From: an uncultured Flavobacteriales bacterium
GTDB lineage: Bacteria; Bacteroidota; Bacteroidia; Flavobacteriales; BACL11
Direction of reading: 5' to 3'
Assembly: GCA_950069165.1 (NCBI GenBank)
Contig: CATMIT010000067.1
Location: 1 to 8,032 of the forward strand
DNA: 8,032 bases
In this document: positions 6,638-8,032 of the stretch, piece after piece
Layout: each line of letters begins with the position of its first letter
Numbering within the stretch: position 1 is the stretch's first letter
Notes under the pieces: generated by a model
Database searches by the model: none
What the model was told of the DNA's origin: nothing
Seen by the model: only the letters and a program-made list of their open reading frames with translations
Made by a program: the position numbers and the translations under genes

Positions 6638-6891
6638 AAGAGAAAATAGTCGTCCCAAAAAAAGTAAATGCAATTCCAGAGAAGGCACAGTGGCTTGGCG
6701 GAATTGGTGCTGGTTCATGGTTCAGTTTAGAAAAAGAGGAATTAGGGTTTAGAATTATAAGATTTTCGGAAGAAGGAGATTTGGAATGCTCGGGGATATT
6801 TAAAGTGCAAACACAAGGATTTGATATTTTGAAGCATTTTCAATTTACCTACTTTGTCGCATTGTCAGCAGTGCAATATTTTACAAAATAA
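6634..6891 (+). CDS. Small hypothetical protein (85 aa), coupled to the peptidase-like gene
   Basis: This is an 85-aa soluble protein with no signal peptide. I do not recognise a family with certainty. The most distinctive block is AQWLGGIGAGSWFSLE at residues 18-33, rich in Gly and Trp, followed by alternating strands (FRIIRFSEEGDLECSGIFKV) and an aromatic C-terminal half (HFQFTYFVALSAVQYF), which suggests a compact beta-rich fold. The ATG overlaps the stop of the upstream gene by 4 bp, so the two are probably translated together and may work together, for example as partner, substrate or inhibitor of the hydrolase. The following glutaredoxin gene begins 29 bp later. The lack of any other plausible frame and the tight coupling argue that it is a true gene. 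Confidence 0.72.
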   Translation: MKEKIVVPKKVNAIPEKAQWLGGIGAGSWFSLEKEELGFRIIRFSEEGDLECSGIFKVQTQGFDILKHFQFTYFVALSAVQYFTK

Positions 6892-6920
6892 AACAGAATA
6901 TAAATTTAAATTAATAGAAA

Positions 6921-7160
6921 ATGAACATTAAAATTTATGGAGCCGATTGGTGCCCAGATTGCGTAAACGCAAAAAATTTCTTAAAATCAAAAGGAGTGGA
7001 GTTTGAATATATCATCATCACAGATAATAAAGAGGCCATCTCTTTTGTAGAGAAAATAAATAATGGAAAAAGGATAATCCCAACACTTGTGGTGGATGGA
7101 GAAACCCACACCAATCCAGGAATTAATGGATTAATGAAAATATTAGAGAATAAAGCTTAA
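6921..7160 (+). CDS. Glutaredoxin-like thiol-disulfide oxidoreductase (CPDC motif)
   Basis: This 79-aa protein has the size and pattern of small glutaredoxins of the NrdH/mycoredoxin type. Seen: strand MNIKIYG, active site WCPDC at 10-14 with Cys11 and Cys14, the IPTLVVDG segment with cis-Pro54 at 53-60, and THTNPG at 62-67 near the glutathione/partner-binding region. The family reduces disulfides or mixed disulfides in the cytoplasm using glutathione, mycothiol, bacillithiol or thioredoxin reductase; CPDC does not decide which. It follows the 85-aa gene by 29 bp and may share its transcript. A weak TAAATTTA (7 of 8 to the -7 consensus) at 6901-6908 could also start it. Its stop codon overlaps the promoter box of the next gene. 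Confidence 0.88.
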   Translation: MNIKIYGADWCPDCVNAKNFLKSKGVEFEYIIITDNKEAISFVEKINNGKRIIPTLVVDGETHTNPGINGLMKILENKA

Positions 7161-7165
7161 TTTTG
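7158..7165 (+). promoter_or_regulatory. -7 promoter box for purF-like gene
   Basis: The sequence TAATTTTG fully matches TAnnTTTG and continues GCAGCC, a context I associate with flavobacterial promoters. It ends 19 nt before the ATG at 7185, and its first three bases are the stop codon of the glutaredoxin gene. This suggests that the purF-like gene is transcribed on its own as well as by readthrough. Confidence 0.55.
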
Positions 7166-7184
7166 CAGCCTCAAAACCACCCCT

Positions 7185-8032
7185 ATGAGTGATGCCATAA
7201 AGCACGAGTGCGGAGTAGCCATGCTCCGATTACTAAAACCATTAGCATTTTACCAGAAAAAATACGGCACAGCATTTTACGGATTAAATAAAATGTATTT
7301 GCTCATGGAAAAGCAACACAACAGGGGACAAGATGGTGTTGGTTTGGCAAATATTAAAATTGATGTTCCACCAGGGAAAAGATATATTAGTAGAAAACGC
7401 TCGGTAGCTACCAATCCTATTCAAGATGTTTTTAAACAAGCCAACAAACGTTTTGTGGATTTGCAAGATAAAAATCCTGAAAAATTAAGTGATACCAAAT
7501 GGTTAAAAGAAAATCTTCCATTTACTGGGGAGTTGTTTTTAGGACATTTGCGTTATGGCACTTATGGTGGGAACAGCATTGAACAATGCCACCCTTTTTT
7601 AAGACAAAATAATTGGAAAACCAGAAATTTAGTTTTGGCGGGCAACTTTAATATGACCAATGTGGATGAACTTTTCACCCATCTTACTGATTTAGGACAG
7701 CACCCAAAAGAGATGGCCGATACGGTTACAATTTTAGAAAAAATAGGACATTTTTTGGATGAAGAAAATGATAAAATTTATTACAAATACAAGGATGAGT
7801 TTACCAAAAAAGAAATCACACAAAAGATTGAACAGGAATTAGATATACAAGAAATTTTGGTGAATTCAGCAAAATATTGGGATGGAGGATATGTGATGTG
7901 TGGCATGATTGGGCATGGGGATGCTTTTGCTTTGCGTGACCCTTCTGCAATTCGTCCTGGTTATTATTATAAGGATGATGAGGTGGTGGTTGTAGCATCA
8001 GAACGGCCAGTTATACAAACCTCATTTAATGT
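7185..8032 (+). CDS. purF: Amidophosphoribosyltransferase (PurF-like), N-terminal part (cut by window edge)
   Basis: The reading frame is open to the right edge and gives 282 N-terminal residues. The protein is a class II (Ntn-type) glutamine amidotransferase whose reaction releases ammonia from glutamine to make phosphoribosylamine from PRPP, the first committed step of purine synthesis. Seen: nucleophile region HECGVA with Cys9, QHNRGQDGVG at 44-53, LGHLRYGTYG at 119-128 with the glutamine-site Arg123, AGNFNMTN at 152-159, RDPSAIRPGYYY at 251-262 and ASERPVIQT at 271-279. The PRPP-binding phosphoribosyltransferase domain lies beyond the window. The nucleophile follows eight residues (MSDAIKHE) rather than only Met, so a short propeptide must be removed. 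The sequence resembles the longer PurF-like proteins of Bacteroidota. Such genomes may carry another PurF, so the exact role is slightly uncertain. Confidence 0.9.
   Translation, partial: MSDAIKHECGVAMLRLLKPLAFYQKKYGTAFYGLNKMYLLMEKQHNRGQDGVGLANIKIDVPPGKRYISRKRSVATNPIQDVFKQANKRFVDLQDKNPEKLSDTKWLKENLPFTGELFLGHLRYGTYGGNSIEQCHPFLRQNNWKTRNLVLAGNFNMTNVDELFTHLTDLGQHPKEMADTVTILEKIGHFLDEENDKIYYKYKDEFTKKEITQKIEQELDIQEILVNSAKYWDGGYVMCGMIGHGDAFALRDPSAIRPGYYYKDDEVVVVASERPVIQTSFN

Noticed and set aside
7284..7998. Minus-strand frames at 7284-7466 and 7816-7998
   Set aside because: They are antisense to the well-conserved PurF coding sequence, with low-complexity His/Pro-rich or random content.

Overview
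The window looks like chromosomal DNA of a member of the Bacteroidota, most likely a flavobacterium-like organism. Four things point there: low GC content, A-rich translation starts without clear Shine-Dalgarno sequences, promoter -7 elements of the Bacteroidota type TAnnTTTG upstream of several genes, and a large secreted protein ending in a type IX secretion (T9SS) type B sorting domain. I see no insertion sequences, phage genes, CRISPR array or plasmid functions.

Layout. Positions 1-2012 lie on the minus strand: a fructosamine/ketosamine-3-kinase family gene, followed 55 bp later by the 5' part of ileS, which runs off the left edge. Back to back with the kinase, on the plus strand, is a tRNA-Ala(GGC) with encoded CCA and a hairpin terminator. 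Positions 2263-5814 (minus) hold one large gene for a secreted CotH-kinase-family protein of 1183 aa: signal peptide, lamin-tail domain, chitobiase C-terminal-like domain, CotH domain, two tandem 86-aa repeats, PKD domain and T9SS type B sorting domain. Divergent from it, from 5969 onward (plus), are a predicted cysteine peptidase/amidase-like protein with permuted His...Cys order, a small overlapping 85-aa partner, a glutaredoxin-like CPDC protein, and the 5' part of an amidophosphoribosyltransferase (PurF-like) gene, which runs off the right edge.

How the genes relate. Translation and purine synthesis are represented by ileS, tRNA-Ala and purF. The kinase probably repairs glycated amines. 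The CotH protein is a predicted exported, possibly surface-associated factor. The peptidase-like gene and the 85-aa gene overlap by 4 bp and so are probably translated together; they are the least understood part of the window. The most notable sequence detail is the altered HIGH signature of IleS (Gly-Ile-His-His), a form linked in the literature, as I recall it, to strong mupirocin resistance. Most of the window is ordinary housekeeping DNA. I found no convincing new multi-gene system; the overlapping pair is the best candidate for new biology.
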